From: Providencia rettgeri
Lineage (GTDB): Bacteria > Pseudomonadota > Gammaproteobacteria > Enterobacterales > Enterobacteriaceae
Direction of reading: 5' to 3'
Assembly: GCA_900455085.1 (NCBI GenBank)
Contig: UGTZ01000001.1
Coordinates: forward strand, 248,001 to 312,000
DNA: 64,000 nucleotides
Below, one piece after another: positions 1 through 7,583 of the stretch. The translations under genes were made by a program, and so were the position numbers. Each line of letters begins with the position of its first letter. The first letter of the stretch is position 1. The notes beneath the pieces were generated by a model. It was not told where the DNA came from. It did not search any database and worked only from the letters and a program-made list of their open reading frames with translations.

Positions 1-379
1 GCTGGGCATTTTGTGCGAGTTCTTGGCTCAAACGTCGCTGGCTATCTAATTGTGAAAGCTCAACTAAAATAAATTGTTCTGAAAAAGGCTGGGCGCTGCA
101 CGACATCACATGAGAATGGTTGTTAAACACTAAAGTGACTTCATTTTCGGTAAAGCTATGGCCTTCTTTTAAGCTATTGAGCATCAGTTCATCATTGAGT
201 GAACAATAGCTGAATAACAGGGGGAGAGGCGTACCATATAGCTTGCGCTGGCTTTGGGTTAAGATCTGGAGTGCAGCATGGTTGGCGTAATGGATAACCA
301 AGTCGTAATCCAAAATTAGCACGCTATTAATGAGAGAGTCGAGAATATGTTCCGGTGCTGGCAAGTGTTCGGTTTTCAT
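1..379 (-). CDS. glnL: Nitrogen regulation histidine kinase NtrB/GlnL, N-terminal part (cut by window edge)
   Basis: This is the sensor kinase and phosphatase that controls NtrC phosphorylation according to nitrogen status through PII. Only about 126 N-terminal codons are inside the window; the frame is open to base 1. The translation begins MKTEHLPAPEHILDSL and reads as the PAS sensor domain typical of NtrB, with no membrane segment, as expected for a cytoplasmic sensor. The ATG at 379 has a good AGGAG ribosome site just upstream. It lies downstream of glnA on the same strand, the usual glnA-glnL-glnG order, and an NtrC-type palindrome lies in the gap. The catalytic H-box and ATPase domains are outside the window. 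Confidence 0.9.
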   Translation of the reverse strand, partial: MKTEHLPAPEHILDSLINSVLILDYDLVIHYANHAALQILTQSQRKLYGTPLPLLFSYCSLNDELMLNSLKEGHSFTENEVTLVFNNHSHVMSCSAQPFSEQFILVELSQLDSQRRLSQELAQNAQ

Positions 380-392
380 GTAATGTTGCTCC

Positions 393-409
393 TGCACTAT
401 TTTGGTGCA
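393..409. promoter_or_regulatory. NtrC-type binding site in front of glnL
   Basis: The palindrome TGCACTATTTTGGTGCA matches the enteric NtrC consensus (TGCAC, six bases, GGTGCA) and sits only 14 bases upstream of the glnL start. In E. coli a site at this place lets NtrC repress the internal glnL promoter. The regulatory effect here is inferred. Confidence 0.8.
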
Positions 410-467
410 TTATACCTGATAGACCAAACAACCGATATTTGATTTTTGTTGCGTAAGTACCTTAGAG

Positions 468-494
468 ATAAAAGGCCCCATCGAAAGATGGGGC
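468..494 (-). terminator. glnA-glnL intergenic terminator
   Basis: An 8-bp stem (GCCCCATC/GATGGGGC) is closed by a GAAA tetraloop and followed on the minus strand by CTTTTATC. It would reduce read-through from glnA into glnL. In E. coli the glnA 3' end also yields the sRNA GlnZ; whether that holds here cannot be told from sequence alone. Confidence 0.8.
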
Positions 495-535
495 AAGTGC
501 TTCACGGCAACAAAGACTAACAGTGGAACGGCGTG

Positions 536-1945
536 TTACACACTGTAGTACATTTCAAATTCGAGAGGGTGTGGTGCCATACGAACACGTTGGATGTCGG
601 CACGGGTTAATTCGATATACGCATCGATAGCATCATTAGTGAATACACCACCACGGGTTAAGAATTCACGGTCTTTATCTAATTCGGCTAACGCTTCATC
701 TAAAGAACCTGAAACTGTTGGGATTTCTTTGGCTTCTTCCGGTGGTAAGTCGTATAAGTTTTTGTCCATCGCATCGCCAGGGTGGATTTTATTGATGATG
801 CCATCAAGACCCGCCATTAACTGGGCTGCAAACGCTAAATATGGGTTAGCTGCAGGGTCTGGGAAGCGAACTTCAATACGGCGTGCTTTCGTACTCGCAA
901 CCACAGGAATACGAATCGAAGCAGAGCGGTTACGTGCAGAGTATGCCAACATGACTGGCGCTTCAAAGCCCGGAACTAAACGTTTGTATGAGTTAGTGGT
1001 TGGGTTAGTAAATGCGTTCAGCGCACGTGCATGCTTAATAATACCGCCGATGTAGTACAGCGCCATTTCTGATAAACCGCCGTATTTGTCACCTGCGAAC
1101 AGGTTCACACCACCTTTAGATAAAGACATATGGCAGTGCATACCAGAACCATTATCACCCACTAAAGGTTTTGGCATAAAGGTCGCTGTTTTGCCGTATG
1201 CATGGGCAACATTGTGAACGACATATTTATAAATCTGAGTTTCATCCGCTTTTTTGGTCATGGTATTAAAGCGGGTAGCCACTTCGTTTTGGCCTGCGGT
1301 CGCTACTTCATGGTGGTGAGCTTCAACAACTAAGCCCATCTCTTCCATTGTGGTACACATGGCTGAACGCAAGTCTTGTGATGAATCAACCGGTGGAACG
1401 GGGAAGTAACCGCCTTTTACTGCAGGGCGATGGCCTTTATTGCCACCTTCGTATTTGGTTCCTGTATTCCATGCCGCTTCGATATCATCGATATGGTAGT
1501 AGCTACCGTGCATGTTGTTGCCAAAACGAATGTCATCAAACACGAAAAATTCAGGCTCTGGTCCAAAGAGAACGATATCAGCAATCCCGCTAGAGCGCAG
1601 GAAATCTTCTGCGCGTTTTGAAATTGAACGTGGGTCTCTGTCATAACCTTGCATTGTGCCCGGCTCTAAAATATCGCAGCGTATAATCAATGTGATATCG
1701 GCAAAGAACGGGTCTAACATCGCGGTAGACGCGTCAGGCATTAATACCATGTCTGACTCATTGATGCCTTTCCAGCCACCAATAGATGAACCATCAAACA
1801 TCTGGCCTTCTTCAAAGAAGTCTTCGTCAACTTGGTGAGCAGGGATAGTGATGTGTTGCTCTTTACCTTTAGTGTCGGTAAAACGCAGATCAATAAATCT
1901 AACATTGTGCTCTTTAATTAACGATAAAACATGTTCAGCGGACAT
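536..1945 (-). CDS. glnA: Glutamine synthetase (type I)
   Basis: This enzyme makes L-glutamine from glutamate, ammonia and ATP, the central step of ammonium assimilation, as a cytoplasmic dodecamer. The protein is 469 residues, the same length as E. coli GlnA. It carries the N-terminal beta-grasp domain (DGSSIGGWKGI) and the catalytic motifs GPEPEFF and DNGSGMHCHMS. The NLYDLPPEE loop near residue 398 contains the tyrosine that GlnE adenylylates in enteric bacteria. The start has a strong AGGAG site. A sigma-54 promoter and two NtrC sites lie upstream, so expression should rise under nitrogen limitation. The glnL kinase follows on the same strand. Confidence 0.98.
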   Translation of the reverse strand: MSAEHVLSLIKEHNVRFIDLRFTDTKGKEQHITIPAHQVDEDFFEEGQMFDGSSIGGWKGINESDMVLMPDASTAMLDPFFADITLIIRCDILEPGTMQGYDRDPRSISKRAEDFLRSSGIADIVLFGPEPEFFVFDDIRFGNNMHGSYYHIDDIEAAWNTGTKYEGGNKGHRPAVKGGYFPVPPVDSSQDLRSAMCTTMEEMGLVVEAHHHEVATAGQNEVATRFNTMTKKADETQIYKYVVHNVAHAYGKTATFMPKPLVGDNGSGMHCHMSLSKGGVNLFAGDKYGGLSEMALYYIGGIIKHARALNAFTNPTTNSYKRLVPGFEAPVMLAYSARNRSASIRIPVVASTKARRIEVRFPDPAANPYLAFAAQLMAGLDGIINKIHPGDAMDKNLYDLPPEEAKEIPTVSGSLDEALAELDKDREFLTRGGVFTNDAIDAYIELTRADIQRVRMAPHPLEFEMYYSV

Positions 1946-2065
1946 CTCGGCTCTCCTGGTCGGGTCTAATCAACAAATCACAAGCTATTTTTGAGGGTGT
2001 GTTTGTTGTTTGTCTGGCGTGCTAGTCATATAAAAGTGGTTAGTACGCGCTCTATAAATAGATAA

Positions 2066-2081
2066 GCGAAAAGCGTGCCAA
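2066..2081 (-). promoter_or_regulatory. Sigma-54 promoter of glnA (glnAp2 equivalent)
   Basis: On the minus strand the sequence TTGGCACGCTTTTCGC has the -24 GG and -12 GC elements of RpoN promoters and resembles E. coli glnAp2. With the GC at -12 the start of transcription would be near 2054, giving a leader of about 109 bases before glnA. Confidence 0.85.
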
Positions 2082-2152
2082 CTTTTTAATTATAGCAAAT
2101 ACTGATTGTTACGTGAGGACGAGGGATTTTCATCATGTTGTATTGGACGTGT

Positions 2153-2169
2153 TGCACTATATTGGTGCA
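2153..2169. promoter_or_regulatory. NtrC enhancer site 1 upstream of glnA
   Basis: TGCACTATATTGGTGCA is a full NtrC-type palindrome. Its centre lies about 107 bases upstream of the predicted sigma-54 start, the same distance as the -108 site in E. coli. Confidence 0.85.
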
Positions 2170-2183
2170 TGAAATGACTATTT

Positions 2184-2200
2184 TGCACTGATCTAGTGCA
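2184..2200. promoter_or_regulatory. NtrC enhancer site 2 upstream of glnA
   Basis: TGCACTGATCTAGTGCA is a perfect 5-bp-arm palindrome with its centre 31 bp from site 1, about three helical turns. This places it near -138, matching the paired -108/-140 enhancer of E. coli glnA. Confidence 0.85.
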
Positions 2201-2218
2201 TTTGCGAGTGGAGCTCAA

Positions 2219-2261
2219 ATAAAAAAGCCAACATTGCGCTCTGTTAAAGCATAAGGTTGGC
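2219..2261 (-). terminator. Terminator of the yqjI-like gene
   Basis: On the minus strand GCCAAC and GTTGGC pair around a 23-base inner region and are followed by TTTTTTATTT. It lies 44 bases after the stop codon of the PadR-family gene and isolates it from the glnA control region. Confidence 0.7.
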
Positions 2262-2304
2262 CGGATAAAAAAGAAATGAGGTGGTTTAATGCCAGACAGC
2301 TACA

Positions 2305-3159
2305 TTAATCTTCATCGCTATTAGTTAATAATGTATTCACTTCTTCAATTTGTTTTACTGCATCATTGATGATGGAGGCAATTTGGCGTGTCTGCTCTTC
2401 GTTTAGTTGTTTTAAAACCATTTTGTGACGTAATAAAGCTTTAAAACGACTGACTGCCATTTCAATATCTTCTGCTAAATTACTGCCTTGTTGCATATCA
2501 CGTGCTTTAGCCAGTTTGCGAGCAATAACCGCTTCAATTTCTTTATTTTGAGCTAAATGATCAGAGCCTTCCGGCGTAATCGTAAAACTTTTTCGATTAC
2601 GTTCAACAATCTGAGACTCCAAGAAGCCTTGTTCTTCTAACAGGGTTAGAGTGGGATAAATAACACCCGGGCTTGGCACATACAAGCCATTTGAGGCTTC
2701 TTGAATATCCTTGATAATTTCGTAGCCATAGCTTGGTTTTTTAGCGACTAACGAAAGTACCATAATATGAAGGTCGCCATGGTCGAATAAACGACGTAGG
2801 CCTTTACCTCTTCCACGACCTCTTTGGCGGTCATCACCATGTCCATGTCCATGACGGCCTTCGCCGTGGCAGCGTTCACCATGTCCACGACCATGACGGT
2901 CTTCGCCGTGGCAGCGTTCACCATGTCCATGTCCATGACGGCCTTCGCCGTGGCAGCGTTCACCGTGTCCACGACCATGACGGCCTTCACCGTGGCAGTG
3001 TTCACCGTGCCCATGGCGGTCATCACCATAATAGTCATCTCCGTGGTTGCAATGTTCGTGACTATGACGGCCTTCATTGTGGCAACATCCACCGCGATGG
3101 CCATGTTGATTTTCATCATGGCGTGCATAATATACATGACGACAAGATTTAATTAGCAT
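2305..3159 (-). CDS. yqjI: PadR-family metal-responsive repressor, YqjI-like, with expanded His/Cys-rich repeats
   Basis: The C-terminal half (about residues 121-200) is a PadR winged helix (FDHGDLHIMVLSL, PSPGVIYPTL), and the whole protein resembles E. coli YqjI, a nickel-responsive repressor of the ferric reductase gene yqjH. At 284 residues it is longer than YqjI (about 207) because of a low-complexity N-terminus rich in His, Cys, Gly and Arg. Residues 51-106 are four 14-residue repeats of the HGERCHGEGRHGRG type, which I infer bind metal. The ATG at 3159 has a GGAGT site 6 bases upstream. Three TAGATATATCTA-type palindromes lie upstream, suggesting autoregulation. No yqjH is in this window. 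It sits between glnA and typA, which are adjacent in E. coli. Confidence 0.88.
   Translation of the reverse strand: MLIKSCRHVYYARHDENQHGHRGGCCHNEGRHSHEHCNHGDDYYGDDRHGHGEHCHGEGRHGRGHGERCHGEGRHGHGHGERCHGEDRHGRGHGERCHGEGRHGHGHGDDRQRGRGRGKGLRRLFDHGDLHIMVLSLVAKKPSYGYEIIKDIQEASNGLYVPSPGVIYPTLTLLEEQGFLESQIVERNRKSFTITPEGSDHLAQNKEIEAVIARKLAKARDMQQGSNLAEDIEMAVSRFKALLRHKMVLKQLNEEQTRQIASIINDAVKQIEEVNTLLTNSDED
2842..3009 (-). repeat. Four 42-bp in-frame tandem repeats inside yqjI
   Basis: Four consecutive units of 42 bp encode 14-residue blocks of the HGE(R/H)CHGE(G/D)RHG(R/H)G type, followed by a degenerate fifth (HGDDRQ). Units alternate between HGRG and HGHG endings, as expected if a two-unit block was duplicated. 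There are no spacers, so this is a coding minisatellite, not a CRISPR array. Confidence 0.9.
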
Positions 3160-3183
3160 ATAGTTACTCCTTAGTTTGTAACT

Positions 3184-3197
3184 TTAGATATATCGAA
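3184..3197. promoter_or_regulatory. Putative YqjI operator A
   Basis: TTAGATATATCGAA is a near-perfect palindrome (one mismatched pair) about 25 bases upstream of the yqjI start. It shares its core with operators B and C. Confidence 0.55.
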
Positions 3198-3220
3198 TTT
3201 GTTTTCTGGTTTTACTATAT

Positions 3221-3234
3221 TTAGATATATCTAA
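3221..3234. promoter_or_regulatory. Putative YqjI operator B
   Basis: TTAGATATATCTAA is a perfect 14-bp palindrome. Its centre lies 37 bp from operator A. Binding by the adjacent PadR protein is inferred from position and symmetry. Confidence 0.6.
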
Positions 3235-3242
3235 TTAGTCAA

Positions 3243-3258
3243 TTTAGATATATCTAAA
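3243..3258. promoter_or_regulatory. Putative YqjI operator C
   Basis: TTTAGATATATCTAAA is a perfect 16-bp palindrome centred 23 bp from operator B. It is the longest of the three copies. Confidence 0.6.
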
Positions 3259-3592
3259 TAACGCAAAAAGATATTTAAACTGGTAGTTAAGAAAGAAAGT
3301 CTATTTTTTGTTCTTTTTTTGGGCTGCTAATATTAAGTTTTTAGCGTATTATTCTGTCACTTCGTGGTTTCGCAGAGATGATGCTCATTATTTTGTGAGG
3401 GAATCTGGCACTGTTACGCAACTGAATGTTTTTTCGTTAAAAACTTTTTATACAGTGATGGGTTTCACATTTATTCCACTTGTGCGGAAAAACGTGTAAA
3501 ATAACAGCAAATTAACGTAGAAAGTATGTTTTGGGTGTGAATAACGGCTCAGTAAGCATATTCCTTTCCTGTCAATTAAACGGTAAAAATCC
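3259..3592. other. Intergenic region between yqjI operators and typA
   Basis: This AT-rich stretch of about 330 bases should hold the typA promoter and leader. I see no convincing coding frame and no clear promoter hexamers. The one short frame at 3308-3499 has no ribosome site and an unusual composition. Confidence 0.4.
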
Positions 3593-5417
3593 TTGTCAAT
3601 TCAAAATTTAAGAAACATCGCCATCATCGCTCACGTTGACCATGGCAAGACCACACTGGTTGGTAAATTATTGCAGCAATCAGGCACGTTCGGTGAACGT
3701 GAAACTGTTGATGAGCGTGTTATGGACTCCAATGACTTGGAGAAAGAGCGTGGTATTACTATCCTTGCTAAAAATACCGCTATCCAATGGAATGGTTATC
3801 ATATCAATATCGTAGACACCCCAGGTCACGCCGATTTCGGTGGTGAGGTTGAGCGCGTTATGTCTATGGTTGACTGCGTACTGCTGGTTGTTGATGCGAT
3901 GGATGGCCCAATGCCACAAACTCGCTTCGTAACGCAAAAAGCGTTCGACCACGGTTTACGTCCTATTGTTGTTATCAATAAAGTTGACCGCCCAGGCGCA
4001 CGTCCTGATTGGGTTGTTGACCAAGTATTCGACTTATTCGTGAACTTAGGTGCAACGGATGAGCAACTCGATTTCCCTATCGTTTATGCATCTGCATTAA
4101 ACGGTATTGCTGGTCTTGACCACGAAAACATGGCTGAAGACATGACTCCACTGTACGAAGCTATCGTGGAACACGTTGCGCCACCAGCGGTAGATATCGA
4201 TGGTCCATTCCAAATGCAAGTTTCGCAATTGGATTACAACAGCTATTTAGGTGTTATCGGTATTGGTCGTATCAAACGCGGTGTTGTTAAGCCTAACCAA
4301 CAAGTAACGGTTATCGATAGCGAAGGTAAAACTCGTAACGGTAAAATTGGTAAAGTTCTGACTCACTTAGGTTTAGAGCGTATTGACTCACAACAAGCGG
4401 AAGCGGGTGACATTGTTGCTCTGACCGGTTTGGGTGAACTGAATATCTCTGACACCATTTGCCAAGTCGGTAGCGTTGAAGCACTGCCTGCATTAGCGGT
4501 TGATGAGCCAACAGTTAGCATGTTCTACTGTGTTAACACCTCACCATTCTGTGGTAAAGAAGGTAAATTCGTGACTTCACGTCAGATCCTTGACCGTTTG
4601 AATAAAGAATTGGTTCACAACGTTGCACTACGCGTTGAAGAAACTCAAGACCCAGATGCATTCCGCGTTTCTGGTCGTGGTGAGCTTCACTTATCTGTTC
4701 TGATTGAAAACATGCGTCGTGAAGGTTTCGAATTAGCCGTATCTCGTCCAAAAGTTATCATTCGTGAAATCGATGGTCGTAAACAAGAGCCGTTCGAACA
4801 AGTGACGTTAGACGTTGAAGAACAGCATCAAGGCGACATCATGAAAGCATTAGGTGAGCGTAAAGGCGACCTGCGTGACATGATGCCAGACGGTAAAGGC
4901 CGTGTACGTCTTGATTACGTCATTCCAAGCCGTGGTCTGATTGGCTTCCGTACTGAGTTCATGACAATGACATCAGGTACTGGTTTACTGTACTCAACGT
5001 TCAGCCATTACGATGATGTTCGTCCAGGCGAAATCGGTGGCCGTCAAAACGGTGTTCTGATCTCTAACGGACAAGGTAAAGCGGTTGCTTATGCACTGTA
5101 CAGCCTGCAAGACCGTGGTAAGCTGTTCTTGGGTCACGGTGCTGAAGTGTATGAAGGCCAAATCATTGGTATTCACTCACGTTCTAACGACTTAACTGTT
5201 AACTGCTTAACTGGTAAAAAAACTGACTAACATGCGTGCGTCAGGTACTGATGAAGCAACGACACTGTCACCACCAATTAAAATGACTCTGGAACAGGCT
5301 CTTGAGTTCATTGATGATGACGAATTAGTTGAAGTGACTCCGCAGTCTATTCGTCTGCGTAAACGTCATTTGACTGAGAACGATCGCCGCCGTGCAAACC
5401 GTTCTAAAGAAGACTAA
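3593..5417 (+). CDS. typA: Ribosome-associated GTPase TypA/BipA (frameshifted in this sequence)
   Basis: BipA is a translational GTPase of the EF-G/LepA type that binds ribosomes and supports 50S assembly and growth at low temperature. The G motifs AHVDHGKTT, DTPGHADFGG and NKVDRPGARP are intact. The frame stops at 5230 after LTGKK; the rest (MRASGTDEA... to the stop at 5417) continues in another frame. A run of seven A at 5216-5222 should be six; with that correction the protein is 607 residues, as in E. coli. The start is read as TTG at 3593 (MSIQNLRNIAIIAHVD), because no ATG fits the conserved N-terminus. A sequencing error is the likely cause of the break. Confidence 0.93.
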
Positions 5418-5465
5418 TTACCATGATGTAATGTTGTTTATTACTTTATTGTAGTTATGAGTGTA

Positions 5466-5496
5466 GTAAGGCGCCTTTCGGCGCCTTACTTATTTA
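5466..5496 (+). terminator. typA terminator
   Basis: A perfect 10-bp stem (GTAAGGCGCC/GGCGCCTTAC) with a TTTC loop is followed by TTATTTAT on the plus strand. Confidence 0.8.
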
Positions 5497-6096
5497 TAAA
5501 GGCTTATCTTTTTTCATAAAATACAGTGATGAAATAAATAGTCCGAAAATTAAAGGGATTTCGTACAATTCTTCGATAAGGCTTTGAAGTTCAGAATGAT
5601 ATAGAAAAACTGAACTGAGAAACCTATGGTGTTCAACACTGTCTGAAATTAAAAAAGCACACAGGGTTAGTAGTAGGCTCCAAAGTGGAATAGCTGTGTT
5701 TTTTAGGTGAAAAACAATACTTTTTCTTAATGGTGAAGCACATAGCATCAAAACTAAACTGCTAATCAAGGTAATAGAAATTAGCCTGAAATAAGTTTGA
5801 TCCAGATTAGGGAAAAATTCTCGTCCCCAATTTGTTCCTCTGCCAAATAATGTTACCCACCAGATAGTTGCCCATAACCAAAATAATTTCATTCCCTGAC
5901 TTTTTTGCTGTAATGATCTCATATAAAACCAAGTGAAAAAGACACAAAAAATTAGAGTGGCGGATTGAAAATGTTCAATAACTTTTGTTGTAAGGTCGAT
6001 ATTGAAATTCAGAGGGAAATAATTAATTAATGGAATTAAAAATAAACTTCCCCATAGAATAGCAATCGGCCAAGAGATTGTTTTATCTATTTTCAT
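5494..6096 (-). CDS. Unrecognised six-helix inner-membrane protein
   Basis: I do not recognise this 200-residue protein. It is strongly hydrophobic, with about six predicted membrane helices (roughly residues 11-31, 41-61, 71-87, 105-122, 134-150, 180-196) and a lysine-rich C-terminus. Polar motifs that could be functional are RGTNWGREFFP near residue 86 and, near the end, SDSVEHH and LIEELYE, which put His and several Glu close to the membrane. It is alone on its strand, convergent with typA. Base composition is AT-rich and there is no neighbour with a linked function. It could be an enzyme or a small-molecule transporter; I assign no role. Confidence 0.75.
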   Translation of the reverse strand: MKIDKTISWPIAILWGSLFLIPLINYFPLNFNIDLTTKVIEHFQSATLIFCVFFTWFYMRSLQQKSQGMKLFWLWATIWWVTLFGRGTNWGREFFPNLDQTYFRLISITLISSLVLMLCASPLRKSIVFHLKNTAIPLWSLLLTLCAFLISDSVEHHRFLSSVFLYHSELQSLIEELYEIPLIFGLFISSLYFMKKDKPL

Positions 6097-6447
6097 AGTC
6101 TGGCTTTTATATTTTAAGATTTATTTATTACTGATAATGCATGGATATCAGCTCACATTGCTTATGTGTAACTTGCTACGTACAAGCCATTATGCAAAAA
6201 GCCGATAGTGGGACTTAACATTTAGTATCAAAAACCGAGAGTGTGGTGTGAAATAGCACCTTTGGGATAAAAAGCGTTTTCTCGGTAACAGAATAAATCG
6301 GCTGGTTTTCTGCTCATTAATTGCGCTAAGTGTGGATTGCTTAATCGATAAATTGACAAAATAACGTGAATTATCACTAATTAGGGCTGTTCAGTTGCCC
6401 GAATAATGATTAAAGTAAATTTAGTGAATAACAATGAGGAAAAATTT
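6097..6447. other. Intergenic region upstream of yihX
   Basis: About 350 AT-rich bases between two divergent genes. A distant inverted repeat (ACCGAGA at 6234-6240 and TCTCGGT at 6280-6286) has too long a loop to be a terminator. Promoters must lie here but none stands out. Confidence 0.35.
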
Positions 6448-7062
6448 ATGCTGTATATCTTCGATATGGGTAATGTGATTATTGATATCGACTTTAATCG
6501 TGTATTTGATAAATGGTCTGAACTCAGCGGCACATCAAGTGAAGAAATCAAATCACGTTTTACTTTTGGTAATATCTTTCAATTACATGAGTGTGGAAAA
6601 ATTTCAGACATCGAGTTTGCTGAGCTGCTTTGTGAAGAAATGGACATTACACTAAGCTTTGAAGACTTTGCTGAAGGCTGGCACGCTATTTTTATTTCGT
6701 TACGACCTGAAGTTATTGACATTATGGAACGCCTACGTGAACAAGGGCACCGAGTGGTCGTTTTATCGAATACTAATCGTCTACATCTCGACTACTGGCC
6801 AGCACACTACCCAGAAATTGCAGCTTCCTCCGATTTCTTATATTTATCCCAAGATTTAGGCATGCGTAAGCCTGACCCTGAAATTTATAAATATGTACTG
6901 CAATCCGAAGAGTTTGATGCTGCAGATGCTATTTTCTTTGATGATGTCGAAGAAAATATAAAAGCCGCAGAAGCCCTTGGTATTCGCAGTATTCATGTTG
7001 TGAATAAAGACACCATTCCTGAATATTTCCGCACTTACGATTTTAGTGCAGAAGTTGAATAA
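6448..7062 (+). CDS. yihX: HAD-family glucose-1-phosphatase YihX
   Basis: In E. coli YihX hydrolyses alpha-D-glucose-1-phosphate and other sugar phosphates in the cytoplasm. The protein is 204 residues from the ATG at 6448, which has a GAGGA site 7 bases upstream; an in-frame ATG at 6406 would add 14 atypical residues and lacks such a site. HAD motifs are present: the nucleophile aspartate in IFDMGNV, VVLSNTNR (motif II), GMRKPDPEIY (motif III lysine) and FFDDVEENI (motif IV). It precedes dtd and fabY, as in E. coli except that yihY is missing between them. Confidence 0.93.
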   Translation: MLYIFDMGNVIIDIDFNRVFDKWSELSGTSSEEIKSRFTFGNIFQLHECGKISDIEFAELLCEEMDITLSFEDFAEGWHAIFISLRPEVIDIMERLREQGHRVVVLSNTNRLHLDYWPAHYPEIAASSDFLYLSQDLGMRKPDPEIYKYVLQSEEFDAADAIFFDDVEENIKAAEALGIRSIHVVNKDTIPEYFRTYDFSAEVE

Positions 7063-7123
7063 TATCCTGATTTTATAGTGGGGCAACGGCTAACGTTGCT
7101 CCATCTTTTTGTAAAGAGTCATC

Positions 7124-7560
7124 ATGATTGCATTAATCCAGAGAGTCACTCATGCGAGTGTGGTTGTTGATCAGAAAATAGTAGGGCAAATAAATGCTGG
7201 GCTGCTGGTTTTGCTTGGTGTTGAAAAAGATGATGATGAACAGAAAGCCAAACGTTTGTGTGAAAAAGTATTAGGCTACCGTATTTTTAGTGATGAACAA
7301 GGGAAAATGAATCTCAATGTTCAACAAGCAGGTGGTAGCTTGCTGGTGGTTTCTCAATTTACTTTAGCAGCTGATACCAAAAAAGGTATGCGGCCTAGTT
7401 TTTCAGGGGGGCAGAACCTGAAAGGGCAGATACTTTGTATCAATACTTTGTTGAACAAAGTCGCCAACAAGGGGTTGAAACACAAACGGGTGAATTTGCC
7501 GCTGACATGCAAGTGAATTTAACCAATGATGGCCCTGTCACCTTCTGGCTACAAGTGTGA
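7124..7560 (+). CDS. dtd: D-aminoacyl-tRNA deacylase (frameshifted in this sequence)
   Basis: Dtd removes D-amino acids (and glycine from tRNA-Ala) that were mischarged onto tRNA. The first 95 residues match the family, including SQFTLAADT and the GMRPSFS motif. The frame then shifts in a run of six G at 7406-7411 that should be seven. In the corrected frame the protein continues to the NDGPVTFWLQV motif and ends at 7560 with 145 residues, the normal family length. Read as given, the frame ends at 7516 with a nonsense tail. The stop overlaps a GTG that is a possible but less likely start of fabY. Confidence 0.9.
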
Positions 7561-7583
7561 GTCCATTTTTAAAGGGGGAAGCG

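Noticed and set aside
2842..3009. Possible CRISPR array
   Set aside because: Units are directly adjacent with no spacers and lie in frame inside a protein gene.
2748..3156. Long open frames in other phases across the yqjI repeat region, rich in Met/Thr/Ala/Val
   Set aside because: They are by-products of the 42-bp repeat, which keeps other frames open; composition is low-complexity and there is no ribosome site.
3308..3499. Plus-strand 63-codon frame between yqjI and typA
   Set aside because: No ribosome site, unusual aromatic-rich composition and no recognisable similarity.
5216..5222. Programmed ribosomal frameshifting at the A7 run in typA (and A8 in dppA)
   Set aside because: Joining the frames needs skipping of one A (+1), not the -1 slip that such A runs promote, and the E. 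coli homologues need no shift.
6234..6286. Inverted repeat ACCGAGA/TCTCGGT as a terminator
   Set aside because: The loop is about 40 bases and there is no T tract.
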